Shown: positions 1 to 9,293, counted from the first letter of the stretch. The stretch is DNA of 39,220 nucleotides from Candidatus Binatus sp. (GCF_030646925.1 NZ_JAUSKL010000031.1:1-39220); one strand, 5' to 3'. Notes: a model not told the origin generated them from the sequence alone. Numbers and translations are program-made.

Positions 1-2
1 GT

Positions 3-79
3 TGGTGGCGACGGTAGGAGTCGAACCTACGACACTGCGGATATGAGCCGCATGCTCTAACCAACTGAGCTACGTCGCC
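3..79 (-). tRNA. tRNA-Met (anticodon CAU)
   Basis: On the minus strand the acceptor arm (GGCGACG with CGTCGCC), D arm, T arm and an anticodon stem TGCGG/CCGCA around loop CTCATAT can be read directly. The anticodon is CAU. The discriminator is A and the CCA end is encoded. CAU also occurs in initiator and lysidine-modified Ile tRNAs. The fully paired first acceptor base argues against an initiator. It lies just downstream of the phosphatase gene on the same strand. Confidence 0.93.
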
Positions 80-147
80 ACCGGGAATCGTCAAATGTAG
101 CGTGCGCGATTGCGCCGCGAAAGAGCGCGCTCGATGCCGAATCGGCG

Positions 148-867
148 CTACGCCAGCGGGATACTCCGCGTCTTGACCTGCTTGTGCCCGCGCTGAATCT
201 GATACAGCACGCCTTCGTTGAACTCGACGCAGGTCAGCTTGCCGCCGTACACCAGCCCGGTGTCGATTCCGAGTTTGTACGGCAGATCGATCATCACGCC
301 GCGCATCGGCGTATGCCCGAACACCACCGTCGCGTCGATTCGATGAGGATTGAAAATGAACTCCTGGCGAATCCACAGCATGTCTTCGGTCTGCTGCTCC
401 TCGAGCTGGCGGGTCGGCATGATGCCGGCGTGGACGAACAGATACGGCGGGCGCAAATAGCTGACCGCGAGCCGGCTCATGAAATCCATGTGGCGGCCGG
501 GCAGCCGCTCGGCAGCGTTTTCCAGGTCGCCTTCGCGGAGCCCGTAGCTGTCGAGCGTCGCGATGCCGCCGTTAAAGAGGAACGACTCGCCGTAATTTCC
601 CGGCTTGCCGAGAAACGACATCATCATGTCCTCGTGATTGCCCTTCAGGAACACACACTCCGCCGGACCTTTTTCGAGCTCGAGCGCTATCTCGACGACG
701 TCGCGCGCCGACGGACCGCGATCGACGTAGTCGCCGACGAACACGACCGTGTCGCCGGCGGCCGGCGCGATCGCTTTGAGGATTGCGCGCAGCTCGTCGG
801 GGCATCCGTGGATGTCGCCGATCGCGAACAGGCGTCCGTCGAGTTTAGGGTTGCGGCGCGCGGTCAT
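148..867 (-). CDS. PPP-family metallophosphatase (serine/threonine phosphatase-like)
   Basis: A 239-residue protein of the calcineurin-like PPP superfamily. The metal-binding signatures appear in order: GDIHG near residue 18, GDYVDRG near 46, GNHE near 77, then VHAG and FGHT toward the C-terminus. Such enzymes use a two-metal centre to hydrolyse phosphoprotein esters or dinucleoside polyphosphates (PrpA/PphA-like or ApaH-like). The length is close to small bacterial PrpA-type phosphatases and shorter than typical ApaH. The substrate cannot be told from sequence. Its ATG overlaps the TGA of the upstream meaB gene (ATGA), so the two are probably translationally coupled. Confidence 0.88.
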   Translation of the reverse strand: MTARRNPKLDGRLFAIGDIHGCPDELRAILKAIAPAAGDTVVFVGDYVDRGPSARDVVEIALELEKGPAECVFLKGNHEDMMMSFLGKPGNYGESFLFNGGIATLDSYGLREGDLENAAERLPGRHMDFMSRLAVSYLRPPYLFVHAGIMPTRQLEEQQTEDMLWIRQEFIFNPHRIDATVVFGHTPMRGVMIDLPYKLGIDTGLVYGGKLTCVEFNEGVLYQIQRGHKQVKTRSIPLA

Positions 868-1910
868 CGCGAGCCACCGCGGCGATTCGATTTGCCGTTG
901 AGCAGTAGTTCGTCCAATGAGCTGCGATCCTCGATTATCCGGCGCACCGCGCTGTATGGATTGAGCTTGCCGCGGCGCACTTCGCTGACGACATCCGAAA
1001 CGCCGCCGTCGGCGACTGTGCGTATCGCACGCTCTTCCAGCTCAGCGCTCAATACTTCGACGAACTCGCGCGTGCGGCGGTCGGCCTCGCGCGCCGCGTC
1101 GGTATGCTCGCGCAGGTACTCGCGATGCTCCGCGATTGCCTCGACCACTTTGTCCACGCCGCGATCCGCGGCAGCCTGCGTCAGCAGCACCGGCGCGCGC
1201 CATCCGTCGCCGCCGCGCAGATGCACGCTCAGTTCGAGTTCCGCCTTGATGCGATCGGCGCCTTCGCGGTCGGCCTTGTTGACCACGAAGATATCGGCGA
1301 TCTCGTTGAGGCCGGCCTTCATCATCTGCACGCTATCGCCGCCTTCGGGCACCGTGACGACGACCGTCGTATCGGCGAGGTCCATGATTGCAAGCTCGGT
1401 CTGGCCTACGCCGACAGTCTCGATGATGATCACGTCGTTGCCGAAAGCGTCGAGCAGTTTGACGATCTCGCGCGCCGCGCGGCTTAAACCCCCGTGGCTG
1501 CCGCGCGATGACAGGCTGCGGATATAGACGCCCTCGTCCTTGTAGTGATCGGTCATCCGGACGCGGTCGCCGAGCACTGCGCCGCCGGAGAACGGACTCG
1601 ACGGATCGATCGCGAGGATGGCGATTTTTTTGCCGAGTCCGCGATACAGAGCTATCAGACGATTGATCAGCGTCGATTTTCCGGCGCCCGGAGGCCCGGT
1701 GATTCCGACCACCTGTGCGTGCCCGGTCTTCGCGTAGATTCGCTCGATGATCGTGCTCGAATCGGCCGAACGATTCTCGACCTTGGTAATCAGGCGCGCG
1801 AGGTCGCGGATGCGCAAGTCGCCGCGCTCGAACCGCGCGAGCATCGCGTTCAGATCGGTGCCTTCGGGCTGCGGAGCCGCGGCGGGATTCGGTAGGGAAT
1901 CGGAAGTCAT
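864..1910 (-). CDS. meaB: MeaB/ArgK-type G-protein chaperone of methylmalonyl-CoA mutase
   Basis: A 348-residue P-loop GTPase. Walker A GPPGAGKST lies near residues 72-80, followed by the MeaB hallmark DPSSPFSGGAVLGDR, a switch region ETVGVGQ and an NKAD guanine-specificity motif. MeaB proteins protect and reload adenosylcobalamin in methylmalonyl-CoA-type mutases. No mutase subunit gene is present in this window, so the partner must be elsewhere. The start is placed at the ATG at 1910 because homology begins soon after; an ATG at 1946 would add 12 residues, and neither has a clear ribosome-binding site. The last bases overlap the phosphatase start. Confidence 0.9.
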   Translation of the reverse strand: MTSDSLPNPAAAPQPEGTDLNAMLARFERGDLRIRDLARLITKVENRSADSSTIIERIYAKTGHAQVVGITGPPGAGKSTLINRLIALYRGLGKKIAILAIDPSSPFSGGAVLGDRVRMTDHYKDEGVYIRSLSSRGSHGGLSRAAREIVKLLDAFGNDVIIIETVGVGQTELAIMDLADTTVVVTVPEGGDSVQMMKAGLNEIADIFVVNKADREGADRIKAELELSVHLRGGDGWRAPVLLTQAAADRGVDKVVEAIAEHREYLREHTDAAREADRRTREFVEVLSAELEERAIRTVADGGVSDVVSEVRRGKLNPYSAVRRIIEDRSSLDELLLNGKSNRRGGSR

Positions 1911-2052
1911 CGTATATCTTGTCAGCGGGCCGGTTTGAACCCTCATGATATCTGCTTGCGTTCAGGGCGCGCAACAAATTTTCCGTGAACCGCAGGCGGC
2001 GATGCGCGCGGCATTGTTTTCGCCGCACGCGCACCCTACTCTCGACTGTTGA

Positions 2053-2451
2053 GTGAAGCTGCCGGACGTTTATACCGATTGGAAAATCGTGGTCGGCCTC
2101 GCGCTGGTCATGCTCGGCGCCGGTAACTGGGCGATCGGACTGCAGCGGACGCAGATCTACAGCCGGATGATCGCGGCGCGCGCGAAAGCGGGGACGGTCA
2201 CCGACTATCGCAGCTTCGACGAACTCGAGGCGGGCGCCGGCGGCGCCGTACTCGCGCCGTTCTCGGAACGGGGGCATCAGACTTCATACGCGACGGCGCG
2301 GATGGATTTCTATCACGCCGCGTTCCTGGCCGGGCGCGTGATGGTGCTGAGCGGCCTGATGCTCACGCTGGCGGGTTTTATCGGCGTGATCCAGCGCGAT
2401 TCGCGGCGGCCGTTCAAGCGACCGAGCGAACCATCCCATGTGCATCATTGA
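2053..2451 (+). CDS. Small two-helix membrane protein, function unknown
   Basis: A 132-residue protein starting at GTG. Two hydrophobic segments can be seen, at about residues 11-28 and 90-110, with a polar, Arg/Gly/Ala-rich loop between them and a basic, His-ended tail. This suggests an inner-membrane protein with a loop of about 60 residues. I do not recognise a family. It is divergent from meaB, with about 140 bases between the starts, and is followed on the same strand after 36 bases by ispE. Confidence 0.65.
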   Translation: MKLPDVYTDWKIVVGLALVMLGAGNWAIGLQRTQIYSRMIAARAKAGTVTDYRSFDELEAGAGGAVLAPFSERGHQTSYATARMDFYHAAFLAGRVMVLSGLMLTLAGFIGVIQRDSRRPFKRPSEPSHVHH

Positions 2452-2487
2452 CGGCGCGATCTTGACGTCTTGCGCGATCTTGAAGTG

Positions 2488-3366
2488 ATGCTTGAAGTGC
2501 TGTCAGAGCGCGCGTGCGCGAAGATCAATCTGTTCCTGCGCGTGACCGGGCGGCGCGCCGACGGCTATCACGAACTCGATTCGGTGTTCCTGCCGATTTC
2601 GCTCGCCGATGAAATCCGCCTCGAGATTCGCGACGCCGCCGCGACCTCGATCGCGCTCAATTGCAACGTCCCGGCGTTGGCTGCGTCGGGAATCGATCTC
2701 GCGACTCGCGCGGCGCGAGGGTTTGTCGAGGAGTTCGGGCTGAAGGCGCAGGTGCGGATCGATCTGGCGAAGCATATCCCGATCGGCGCAGGCCTCGGCG
2801 GCGGCTCGAGCGATGCGGGAGCTGTGCTGCGGATGATGGCGCGCGCGGCGGGAATCGGCGTCGATGCCGCGCCACGGCTTCATCGAATCGCGCTGGCACT
2901 TGGCGCCGATGTGCCATTTTTCCTCGATCCGCGTCCGTCCCGCGTGACGGGAATCGGCCAAGTGCTGACGCCTTTGGATGACGTCCCCACTCTGCCGATC
3001 GTGTTCGCGGTGCCGCCGTTCGAAGTCGCGACGGCGAGCATTTTTCGATCGCTCCAGCCGTCAGGATGGAGCGGACCTGCGCCGGACGCCGATATCGCGG
3101 CAATTCTTCGCAACGAGATATCGCCGTCGATTACGGTGAACGATCTCGCCGCCGTCGCGATCGCGCAATTCCCGGAAATCGGTCGAATTAAAGCTCTACT
3201 TGAAGAATTGGGCGCGCGCGCATCGCAGATGAGCGGCAGCGGCGGCGCCGTTTTCGGCATCTTCGACGATCAGGAATCGGCGGATCGCGCCGCCGAGCAG
3301 GCGCGCAAGCGGATGCCCGCGGCGACGGTCGGGTCGGGGCGCACTGTCGATGCGGGCTGGCAGTGA
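2488..3366 (+). CDS. ispE: 4-diphosphocytidyl-2-C-methyl-D-erythritol kinase
   Basis: A GHMP-family kinase of 292 residues that phosphorylates CDP-methylerythritol in the non-mevalonate (MEP) isoprenoid pathway. The N-terminal ACAKINLFLRVTG motif carries the conserved Lys near residue 12. The GHMP glycine-rich ATP loop PIGAGLGGGSSDAG lies near residues 98-111 with its catalytic-type Asp. The C-terminal MSGSGGAVFG motif is intact. I place the start at the ATG at 2488; a TTG at 2470 would add six residues. It precedes tRNA-Gln, prs and rplY, a conserved neighbourhood in many proteobacteria. Confidence 0.95.
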   Translation: MLEVLSERACAKINLFLRVTGRRADGYHELDSVFLPISLADEIRLEIRDAAATSIALNCNVPALAASGIDLATRAARGFVEEFGLKAQVRIDLAKHIPIGAGLGGGSSDAGAVLRMMARAAGIGVDAAPRLHRIALALGADVPFFLDPRPSRVTGIGQVLTPLDDVPTLPIVFAVPPFEVATASIFRSLQPSGWSGPAPDADIAAILRNEISPSITVNDLAAVAIAQFPEIGRIKALLEELGARASQMSGSGGAVFGIFDDQESADRAAEQARKRMPAATVGSGRTVDAGWQ

Positions 3367-3398
3367 CCGAGGCCAGCATCGCGTCGGAGCAGAATTTT

Positions 3399-3421
3399 CC
3401 GAAACCTCACGCAGGTTTCGG
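3399..3421 (+). terminator. Stem-loop downstream of ispE, possible terminator
   Basis: A perfect 9-bp inverted repeat (CCGAAACCT / AGGTTTCGG) with a 5-base loop lies 33 bases after the ispE stop. There is no clear T-run after it, so Rho-independent termination is only possible, not shown. Confidence 0.45.
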
Positions 3422-3438
3422 GCTTCCCGTTGCGCGAA

Positions 3439-3466
3439 GCCGATTCGGGCCGGAGGGCCGAATCGC
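3439..3466. repeat. Short palindromic intergenic repeat, copy 1 (REP-like)
   Basis: The core TTCGGGCCGGAGGGCCGAA is an imperfect palindrome. It recurs almost unchanged at 18880-18908, including the flanking GCCGA and the AATCGC that follows. Both copies are intergenic. This looks like a dispersed REP-type element of the host genome. Confidence 0.55.
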
Positions 3467-3589
3467 TATGAGTAAAGATGCGCGCTACGCGCTGTTAGTA
3501 ATAGGATAGAAAGGACGGAATCGGGAAACTTGAAGGGATGCATTACAGTGCTCAACACGAAAGTCTGTTAACATCCGATGACGCGCGCA

Positions 3590-3618
3590 TTGACAGCAAA
3601 AAACCGCATCAATAACAT
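3590..3618 (+). promoter_or_regulatory. Probable sigma-70 promoter ahead of tRNA-Gln/prs
   Basis: TTGACA at 3590-3595 and TAACAT at 3613-3618 are separated by 17 bases in a relatively AT-rich stretch. This is a consensus -35 box with a reasonable -10. It would start transcription near 3625, about 180 bases before tRNA-Gln, and could read on into prs and rplY. The rest of the 3367-3806 gap holds only the hairpin and repeat noted separately; I see no gene in it. Confidence 0.5.
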
Positions 3619-3806
3619 CGCTGATCCCGCATGCTGGTGGCGTACTGAGCGGGAATTCCGGGCACGTTCGCGTTACGATCGTAGCTTGGTCCGCAAATGG
3701 CGGATTAGCGGGGCGGAATTGTTTGGACTTGGACCGATGACAAGTCGGTGAGCCTGCGGCAAATTTCGGGCGCGGAGAGGAAGTAGATTTTAGAAATCGC
3801 GCATGC

Positions 3807-3882
3807 TGGGCGGTCGCCAAGTTGGTAAGGCACCAGGCTTTGGACCTGGCATTCGAAGGTTCGAGTCCTTCCCGCCCAGCCA
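3807..3882 (+). tRNA. tRNA-Gln (anticodon UUG)
   Basis: Acceptor TGGGCGG pairs with CCGCCCA. The anticodon stem CCAGG/CCTGG surrounds loop CTTTGGA, giving UUG. The T arm GAAGG-TTCGAGT-CCTTC is intact. The discriminator is G and CCA is encoded. Its place between ispE and prs is a conserved arrangement. Confidence 0.95.
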
Positions 3883-3947
3883 ATAATCGCGCGGGCGCTT
3901 AAGCTTTTGGAGGATGACGGACCGGTCGCGAACCAGAGGAACAGACG

Positions 3948-4907
3948 ATGTCGGAACGGGTCAAGAACCAGCTCGATGTATTCACCGGGAACTCCAACCC
4001 AGCGCTCGCGCGCGAGGTCGCCGAGCATCTGGGCGTGAAACTCGGTGAAGCCGAAGTTGGCCGCTTCCCCGACGGCGAAGTGATGGTCGAGATTCGCGAG
4101 AACGTGCGCGGCGGCGATTGCTTCGTAATCCAGTCGATCTGCTCCCCGCCCAATGAAAATCTGATGGAGTTGCTGCTGATCAGCGATGCGCTTCGGCGCG
4201 CGTCGGCGGGACGTATCACGGCGGTGATTCCGTACTTCGGCTACTCGCGGCAGGATCGCAAGGTTGCGCCGCGCGTACCGATCAGCGCGAAGGTCGTCGC
4301 GGATCTGATCACGACCGCAGGAGTGCATCGCGTGCTCACGGTCGATCTGCACGCGGGGCAAATCCAGGGCTTCTTCAATATCCCGGTGGACAACCTTTAC
4401 GCGATGCCGGTGCTGATCAACTATCTGCGCAAGCGCGTGGACGGCGCTCGCGTTTCGGTGGTATCGCCCGACGCGGGCGGAGTCGAACGGGCGCGCGCGT
4501 TTGCGCGGCGGCTCAACGCGAACCTCGCGATTATCGACAAGCGGCGGCAGCGCGCGAGCCAAATCGCCGAGATGCAACTGGTCGGCGAAGTTAAGGATTC
4601 GATCGCGCTGCTGGTGGACGACATGATCGATACCGCCGGCACGATCACCGAGGCCGCCAAGGTCGTCGCGAACGCCGGCGCGAGCGAAGTGATCGCCTGC
4701 GCGACGCATCCGATTTTGTCCGATCCGGCGTGCGACCGGCTGAACAAATCGCACATCACGGAGATCATCACGACCAACACTATCCCGCTGCGCGCCAAGA
4801 CCCAGGCCGAGTTGACCAAGCTGAAGGTGCTCTCGGTGGGCAGTCTGCTGGCGGAAGCAGTCAAGCGAATTCATAATGAGGAATCGGTTAGTTCGCTCTT
4901 CAACTGA
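3948..4907 (+). CDS. prs: Ribose-phosphate pyrophosphokinase (PRPP synthetase)
   Basis: A 319-residue class I PRPP synthetase that transfers pyrophosphate from ATP to ribose-5-phosphate, feeding nucleotide, His and Trp synthesis. The N-terminal FTGNSNPALA, the FPDGE and SRQDRK segments, the DLHAGQIQGFF loop, VVSPDAGGVERA and the PRPP-binding VDDMIDTAGTI are all present. The length matches the family exactly. A GAGG-type ribosome-binding site precedes the ATG. It follows tRNA-Gln by 65 bases and precedes rplY by 27 bases, so the three are probably co-transcribed. Confidence 0.97.
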   Translation: MSERVKNQLDVFTGNSNPALAREVAEHLGVKLGEAEVGRFPDGEVMVEIRENVRGGDCFVIQSICSPPNENLMELLLISDALRRASAGRITAVIPYFGYSRQDRKVAPRVPISAKVVADLITTAGVHRVLTVDLHAGQIQGFFNIPVDNLYAMPVLINYLRKRVDGARVSVVSPDAGGVERARAFARRLNANLAIIDKRRQRASQIAEMQLVGEVKDSIALLVDDMIDTAGTITEAAKVVANAGASEVIACATHPILSDPACDRLNKSHITEIITTNTIPLRAKTQAELTKLKVLSVGSLLAEAVKRIHNEESVSSLFN

Positions 4908-4934
4908 GCGCGCGAGCCTGAAGCGAGGAAGACC

Positions 4935-5651
4935 ATGGAGACCGGTGAACTAGCCTGCGAGATACGGACGACCCGCCCCAAGGGGCAATCGAATGCGCTG
5001 CGGCGGCAGGGGCGAATCCCGGCCGTTCTTTACGGCCCGACGACCAAGGCGACCGCGGTCACGGTTGATCGTATCGAGTTGAAAGCGAGAGTTTCGGCGG
5101 CGGCGCACGTGCGATTGATCAAGCTCAAGTCGAGCACCGCGGATCTCGACGGCAGACACGTGATCTTCAAAGACGTGCAGCGCGCGCCGGTCTCGGGCGA
5201 AATTCTGCACGCGGATCTTTACGAGGTCGATCTGAATCGGCCGCTGCGGGTCGAAATTGCGTTCAAGTTTGTCGGCAAGGCGAAGGGACTCGCGAACGGC
5301 GGAATCCTCGCGCCACTCGAGCGCACCGCGACCGTCGAATGCTTGCCGCTCGAGATTCCCGACGCGATCGAAGTCGATGTCACCGACGTCGATATTCACG
5401 ACGTCATTCACATTTCGACGGTGAAGTTCTCCGGCAACGTGAAGCCGATCTTCGACACCGATTATCCGGTCGTCACGGTGCTGCCGCCGACCGTCGCCGA
5501 GATTGCGGTACCGGTCGCGGCCGAGGCGGTCGAAGGCGCGGTGGTCGAAGGCGCCGCGGCGGAAGCCGGCGCTGCGCCCGCGGCGGAAGCTGGCGCGAAA
5601 GAGGCCGACGACAAGGGCGGCAAGAAGCCCGAGGCGGCGAAGAAGAAGTAG
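4935..5651 (+). CDS. rplY: Large ribosomal subunit protein bL25 (Ctc form)
   Basis: A 238-residue long-form bL25 (CTC family). It has the 5S-rRNA-binding N-terminal domain (RRQGRIPAVLYGP, HADLYEVD) and the C-terminal TL5-type domain (GILAPLERTATVECLPLEIPDAIEVDVTD). A low-complexity Ala/Glu/Lys tail of about 50 residues ends in KKPEAAKKK. A GAGGAAG ribosome-binding site lies before the ATG. In many genomes pth follows rplY; here dnaE follows instead. Confidence 0.95.
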   Translation: METGELACEIRTTRPKGQSNALRRQGRIPAVLYGPTTKATAVTVDRIELKARVSAAAHVRLIKLKSSTADLDGRHVIFKDVQRAPVSGEILHADLYEVDLNRPLRVEIAFKFVGKAKGLANGGILAPLERTATVECLPLEIPDAIEVDVTDVDIHDVIHISTVKFSGNVKPIFDTDYPVVTVLPPTVAEIAVPVAAEAVEGAVVEGAAAEAGAAPAAEAGAKEADDKGGKKPEAAKKK

Positions 5652-5752
5652 TACGCCTCGCGCGCGCGATCGATACGTCGATGCGCGCGGGTCGGATTGG
5701 GGGCGGGCTCGGCGTCGCGTGCGCCGGGCCGATGGCGGAGGGGGCTGGCGTT

Positions 5753-8700
5753 ATGAGTTTCGTCCATCTTCACGTTCACACGCAGTACAGCCTGCTCGAC
5801 GGCGCGAACAAAATCGGGCCGCTGATCGAACACGCCAAGGCGTCCGGGATGGAAGCGATCGCGATGACCGATCATGGCAACATGTTCGGCGCGGTCGAGT
5901 TCTATCAGAAGGCCAAGGCGGCGGGGATCAAACCGATCATCGGATGCGAGGCGTACCTTGCGCCGGGCAAGCGCACCGATCGGAGCCAGGCGCCGCGCAG
6001 CGACGACTTCGACGGCGGCGGCAATTTTCACCTCATCCTTCTCGCCCAGAATCGCGAAGGCTATCGCAATCTCTGCAAGCTGCTGACGACCGCGTACCAG
6101 GACGGCCTCTACTACAAACCGCGCATCGACAAGGAGATCCTCGCCGAGCTGTCCGGCGGGATAATCGCGCTCTCTGGATGTCTCTCGGGCGAACTCGCGC
6201 GATGGCTCCGCGCCGATCGGATGGACAAGGCGCGCGAAACCGCCGAGGCCTACGCGAAGATGTTCCCCGGCCGCTACTACCTCGAGTTGCAGGACAACAA
6301 ACTGCATTCGCCGTACAACGAAGCATTGCGCGAAATCGGCAAATCCGTCGGCCTGCCGCTGGTCGCGACCAACGATTGCCATTATCTGCATCGCGACGAC
6401 GCCAAGGCGCACGAGGTGCTGCTCTGTATCCAGACCGGCAAAGTGCTGTCGGACGAAACGCGCTGGCGCTTCGACACTGACGAGCTGTACGTCAAAACGC
6501 CGGAGGAAATGGCGGCGGCGTTCGGCGCCGACTCTGAGGAACTCCGCAACAGCGTCGAGATCGCGCGGCGCGTCGATTTCGATTTTGAATTCGGCAAGTT
6601 TCATTTTCCGGTGTTCAAGGCGGGCCCGGGCGTGGACCTCGACGCCGAGATGGAAGCGCTCGCGCGCAAAGGCCTGGCGGCGCGACTCGTTGAGATTCAA
6701 GCGCGGCGCACCGATGTCGATGAGGCGCAATACGTCGAGCGGCTCGATCGCGAAATCCCGGTCATCCGCGAGATGGGATTTTCGGGCTACATGCTGATTG
6801 TCGCGGACTTTATCAACTACGCGCGCAGCGTCGGGATTCCGGTCGGGCCAGGCCGCGGCTCGGTGGTCGGCTCGCTGGTGTCGTATGCGCTCGGAATCAC
6901 CGAAGTCGATCCCGTCGAGCATCGATTGCTGTTCGAGCGATGGCTGAATCCCGGGCGCAAGTCGATGCCCGATATCGACGTGGATTTTTGCTTCGAGCGG
7001 CGCGACGAAGTGCTCGAATACGTGCGCAAGAAGTATGGCGACGATCGCGTCGCGCAGATAATCACGTTCGGCACGATCAAGGGCAAGCAGGCGATTCGCG
7101 ATGTTGGCCGCGTGCTCGGGTTGTCGTTCGCGGAGACTGACAAGATCGTCAAGCTCTATCCCGCGCCCAAGCAGGGCCGCGATTTTCCGCTCGCCGATGC
7201 GCTCGAGATGGAGCCGCGCCTCAAAGCCGAGCGCAGAAATCATCCCGACCTTTTCAACTACGCGTTCAAGCTCGAAGGATTGCTGCGGCACGCGTCGCGC
7301 CATGCCGCCGGCGTGGTGATTTCCGACGCGCCGCTCACCGACCTGGTGCCACTTTACGTCGATAAGGAACGCGACGAAGCCGCGCTTTCGATCACGCAAT
7401 ACTCGATGAAGGGCGTCGAGGAGATCGGGCTTATCAAGTTCGATTTTCTCGCGCTCAAGAATCTGACGCTCATCACCGATACGCTCACTCTGATCAAGGC
7501 GGGCGGGAAAGTGGCGCCCGACCTGAATCGCCTGGGACTCGACGACCCCGAGACCTACAAGATGCTCTCGCGCGGCGACACCGTCGGCGTGTTCCAGCTC
7601 GAAAGTTCGGGGATGCGCCGGTTCATCACGGAACTCAAGCCGACCTGCTTCGACGACGTGATCGCGGCGGGCTCGCTCTTTCGGCCGGGGCCGCTCGACG
7701 CGATCGAAGACGGCAAGACGATGGTCCAGCACTACGTGGATCGCAAGCACGGCAAGGAGCCGGTCGAGTACGATCATCCGCTCCTGGAGCCAGTGCTACG
7801 CGACACCTACGGCGTCATCGTTTATCAGGAACAGGTGATGCGCGCGGCGCAGGCGCTGGCCGGATACACGCTCGAGCAGGCGGATATCCTGCGCGCCGCG
7901 ATGGGCAAGAAGAACAAGAGTGTGATGGAGAAGGAGCGGGTGCGCTTTGTCGAAGGCGCCAAGTCCAACGGCGTCAAGCACGCGCAGGCGGAAGCGATCT
8001 TCGAGAAAATCCAGACCTTTGCGTCGTATGGATTCAACCGCTCGCACGCGGCCGCGTATGCGCTCACGACTTACACGACGGCCTACTTAAAGGCGCATTT
8101 CCCGCGCGAGTTCATGGCGGCGCTGATGTCGCTCGACATGGACGACGTGGACAAGACCTACAAGAATATCGCGGCGCTGCGCGAGATGAAGATCGCGATT
8201 CTGCCGCCCGATGTGAATCAGAGCCGGGTCAAGTTTGCGGTCACCGATGGCGCGATTCGATTCGGGCTGGCGGCGATTCGCGGCGTCGGCGCCAAGCCGG
8301 CCCAGGCGATTATTGCGGAGCGCGAGGCGAGCGGTCCGTTCGAGGGCCTCGCGGATTTTTGTCTGAGAGTCGGCACTCAACTGGTAAGTCGCCGCGTGCT
8401 CGACGCGCTTATCAAGTGCGGCGCGTTCGACTCGCACGGAATCGCGCGGGCGGCGCTGATGGCGCAAGCGGAGCAAGCGATCAAAATTGCGCAGAAGGCG
8501 CAGAGCGACGCGGAAAAAAATCAGATCGGGCTTTTCGGCGGCGCGGTGAAATTGCCGAAAATGCCCGCGCGCGAACCTATTCCCGAATGGGACGCGCGCG
8601 AAAAACTGAAGAACGAAAAGGAAGCGCTCGGCTTCTACATCACGGCGCATCCGCTGGATAAGTACGATCGCGAACTCGCGCGAATCGGCAAGCTCACGAC

Positions 8701-9226
8701 CAACGATTTGGCCGGCGCGCCCGACGGCAGCCAGGTGCAAATCGCCGGCGTGATCCACGCGGTCAAGCTGAAGAACAACAAATCCGGCAAGCGCTACGCA
8801 ACTTTCTCGCTGGAAGATCGCGCCGGCGCGGTCGAGGCGATCGCGTGGTCGGAGACTTATCAGCGCTTCGAGGCAATCATCATGGGCGACGAGCCGGTGG
8901 TTGCGCGCGGCAAGCTCGACGTCGATGACGAGCGGGCGCAGATAATTATCGAGAGCCTGGTGCCGCTCGATTCGGCGCTGGTCGAATCGGTGCGCGAGGT
9001 GCGAATCCGGGCGCCGCTGAGCCTGCTCGATAACGGCGGACTCGACGCGCTGAAAAACAAGCTCTCGCAGTATCGGGGCAAATCGCTCGCCTACCTGTAT
9101 CTCGGGCTCGACGACGGTCGCGAGGCGGTGATGCTGCTCGGCGACAGCTATCGCGTGACGCCGACCGAGTCGTTCGTCGCCGACCTCGAGCAAATCCTCT
9201 CCCCCGGCTCCATCGAACTGCGCTAG
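5753..9226 (+). CDS. dnaE: DNA polymerase III alpha subunit
   Basis: The replicative polymerase catalytic subunit, 1157 residues. The PHP domain opens with FVHLHVHTQYS and has TDHGNM. GPGRGS precedes the palm, where PDIDVDF supplies Asp407 and Asp409, and FDFLALK supplies the third Asp near 564; these match the spacing of E. coli DnaE. A QIGLF sequence near 924-928 is a good internal beta-clamp-binding motif. An OB-fold (VQIAGVIHAVK) follows near residue 995. The open frame extends far upstream over rplY, but that part is rplY read in another frame. The ATG at 5753 gives the family N-terminus and has GGAGG about 11 bases upstream. Confidence 0.97.
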   Translation: MSFVHLHVHTQYSLLDGANKIGPLIEHAKASGMEAIAMTDHGNMFGAVEFYQKAKAAGIKPIIGCEAYLAPGKRTDRSQAPRSDDFDGGGNFHLILLAQNREGYRNLCKLLTTAYQDGLYYKPRIDKEILAELSGGIIALSGCLSGELARWLRADRMDKARETAEAYAKMFPGRYYLELQDNKLHSPYNEALREIGKSVGLPLVATNDCHYLHRDDAKAHEVLLCIQTGKVLSDETRWRFDTDELYVKTPEEMAAAFGADSEELRNSVEIARRVDFDFEFGKFHFPVFKAGPGVDLDAEMEALARKGLAARLVEIQARRTDVDEAQYVERLDREIPVIREMGFSGYMLIVADFINYARSVGIPVGPGRGSVVGSLVSYALGITEVDPVEHRLLFERWLNPGRKSMPDIDVDFCFERRDEVLEYVRKKYGDDRVAQIITFGTIKGKQAIRDVGRVLGLSFAETDKIVKLYPAPKQGRDFPLADALEMEPRLKAERRNHPDLFNYAFKLEGLLRHASRHAAGVVISDAPLTDLVPLYVDKERDEAALSITQYSMKGVEEIGLIKFDFLALKNLTLITDTLTLIKAGGKVAPDLNRLGLDDPETYKMLSRGDTVGVFQLESSGMRRFITELKPTCFDDVIAAGSLFRPGPLDAIEDGKTMVQHYVDRKHGKEPVEYDHPLLEPVLRDTYGVIVYQEQVMRAAQALAGYTLEQADILRAAMGKKNKSVMEKERVRFVEGAKSNGVKHAQAEAIFEKIQTFASYGFNRSHAAAYALTTYTTAYLKAHFPREFMAALMSLDMDDVDKTYKNIAALREMKIAILPPDVNQSRVKFAVTDGAIRFGLAAIRGVGAKPAQAIIAEREASGPFEGLADFCLRVGTQLVSRRVLDALIKCGAFDSHGIARAALMAQAEQAIKIAQKAQSDAEKNQIGLFGGAVKLPKMPAREPIPEWDAREKLKNEKEALGFYITAHPLDKYDRELARIGKLTTNDLAGAPDGSQVQIAGVIHAVKLKNNKSGKRYATFSLEDRAGAVEAIAWSETYQRFEAIIMGDEPVVARGKLDVDDERAQIIIESLVPLDSALVESVREVRIRAPLSLLDNGGLDALKNKLSQYRGKSLAYLYLGLDDGREAVMLLGDSYRVTPTESFVADLEQILSPGSIELR

Positions 9227-9293
9227 AGCCGCAGCCTTGCCAATCGTAGTGTAACTCTCTGTTGATCTTCGAGATGCGACTGCCGGGGGAAAA

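Noticed and set aside
184-1527. A 447-codon plus-strand frame opposite the phosphatase and meaB genes.
   Set aside because: It has low-complexity Ser/Arg composition, no domain, and lies antisense to two well-supported genes.
3705-4874. A 389-codon minus-strand frame opposite prs and tRNA-Gln.
   Set aside because: It runs through a tRNA and a certain prs gene; the protein is Arg/His/Asp-rich as expected for an antisense frame.
5339-5752. N-terminal 138-residue extension of DnaE.
   Set aside because: It is Arg/Gly-rich, overlaps rplY in another frame, and the DnaE family N-terminus begins at the ATG at 5753 with its own ribosome-binding site.
5462-7777. A 771-codon open frame on the minus strand opposite rplY and dnaE.
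   Set aside because: It mirrors the high-GC codon pattern of dnaE, crosses two clear genes and shows no recognisable domain. It is a shadow frame.
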